From Myxococcales bacterium (GTDB lineage: Bacteria; Myxococcota_C; UBA6777), in NCBI GenBank assembly GCA_027005175.1, contig JALTMC010000794.1, forward strand, positions 1 to 7,480: a DNA stretch of 7,480 bases. Reading direction: 5' to 3'. The position numbers and the translations under genes were made by a program. A model generated the notes under the pieces. The model saw nothing but the letters and a program-made list of their open reading frames with translations, did not search any database and had not been told where the DNA came from. Shown here piece by piece: positions 6,841 through 7,480 of this stretch (within the stretch, counting starts at the first letter, position 1; every line of letters begins with the position of its first letter).

Positions 6841-7480
6841 GTGCCCTCCCTCTGACCATGTTGTCCTTCTTTTCGAAGTTGAATTTCCTGGAGCATGGAC
6901 TCTAGAAACTTAAGAACTTTCTTTTGCTCCTTGATCTGACGATACTGAACCTGCATGCCAAACCCGCTGCCAGGATCCCGCGAGATGCCTTTCATCGCGA
7001 TACGATTTGTTTCAATTTGTCCAACGATCTCTTGGATGACTCCTTGCAATGCTTCAATCAATGCAGAGGATATCAGTGGACCTTCCTCGCACAAGGATCT
7101 CAGGGAGAAGCTTTTTTCATCTTTGGAGAGATGACTGGCTCGCAAAAGAACCTGGACATTTCCTGCGAGATAAGCCAAACGCTGTTGTTGGGTGAACCCA
7201 CTGGCTCTTTCGATCCACTTCTCAAGCCAGCTGTGTCCTAGCAAGCTTTCTCTTGCGTAGTCGCGAACAGCAATATTATTGTCGAGGAGTGCTTGTATTA
7301 AAATTTCACCACTGTGTTCAGGAGAGTGGCGTTCAAAAATGCGTGAAATACCTTGTACTGCGGCAGCACGAGCCATTTCATGACCTGCATTTAAGAGCAG
7401 ATGGAGGGATGTAAGATCTTCAATATAGCCAACCTCACCTAGTGTGACTGCTGCAGCCATTCGCTTTGGTAATGACTCAT
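6837..7480 (-). CDS. HEAT-repeat protein, C-terminal part (5' end outside window)
   Basis: The frame is open to the right edge: codons for E-S-L-P-K-R precede the first internal Met (7460), so the true start lies outside the window. About 213 residues are visible. The first 80 or so form helical pairs with the HEAT/armadillo-like pattern, for example RMAAAVTLGEVG and later MARAAAVQGISRIFE and IAVRDYARESLL. Such repeats usually act as protein-binding scaffolds. The rest is helical and charged, without a recognised domain, and ends in a probable coiled coil (QYRQIKEQKKVLKFLESMLQ). No signal peptide or membrane segment is seen in this part. The TGA stop overlaps the kinase ATG as ATGA, which implies translational coupling and a shared pathway; it could be a kinase partner or substrate (inference). 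The HEAT call is by pattern only, and the family is not recognised. Confidence 0.85.
   Translation of the reverse strand, partial: ESLPKRMAAAVTLGEVGYIEDLTSLHLLLNAGHEMARAAAVQGISRIFERHSPEHSGEILIQALLDNNIAVRDYARESLLGHSWLEKWIERASGFTQQQRLAYLAGNVQVLLRASHLSKDEKSFSLRSLCEEGPLISSALIEALQGVIQEIVGQIETNRIAMKGISRDPGSGFGMQVQYRQIKEQKKVLKFLESMLQEIQLRKEGQHGQREGT
6844..6852 (-). promoter_or_regulatory. Ribosome binding site of the kinase gene
   Basis: On the minus strand GAGGGAGGG ends 3 nt before the ATG at 6840; its first GAGGG sits 7 nt upstream. It lies inside the end of the HEAT gene and supports the start that creates the ATGA overlap. Confidence 0.7.

Overview
All of the convincing genes in this window lie on the minus strand, so the reading order runs from the right edge (7480) to the left (1). 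It looks like a dense bacterial operon region of middling GC. Three traits together suggest a predatory or host-associated Gram-negative lineage: a Hanks-type Ser/Thr kinase with PEGA domains, proteins rich in TPR and HEAT repeats, and a chaperone resembling the type III secretion (T3SS) CesT family. Myxococcota or related former Deltaproteobacteria is my best guess. This is inference, and the window holds no phylogenetic marker.

Right block (7480 to 3227), apparently signalling and envelope: the C-terminal part of a HEAT-repeat protein (cut by the window edge) overlaps by 4 bp a 718-residue membrane kinase built as zinc ribbon, kinase, transmembrane helix and three PEGA domains. Two bases later comes a 484-residue exported protein with a TPR-like helical region, three PEGA domains and two C-terminal transmembrane helices. 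Adjacent proteins with three extracytoplasmic PEGA domains each suggest a shared surface or a shared ligand.

Left block (3141 to 367), a candidate secretion cargo module: after an 85-bp gap with a perfect Shine-Dalgarno comes a 408-residue unrecognised protein. Its N-terminal part is extremely basic, with no Asp or Glu in the first 171 residues. Its C-terminal part is a hydrophobic glycine-zipper segment like those of membrane-active toxins. It overlaps by 11 bp a 382-residue protein made almost entirely of ten TPRs. That gene overlaps by 4 bp a 137-residue, very acidic protein with the CesT/SycE chaperone pattern. The simplest model is effector, TPR adaptor and cognate chaperone made from one coupled transcript. 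No secretion apparatus gene is present to prove it.

Left edge (366 to 1): an open frame runs off the window and reads like protein. It has no good start, and its upstream part seems split between two frames, so it may be a degraded gene or contain sequence errors. I found no RNA genes, CRISPR array, insertion sequence, or convincing promoter or terminator.
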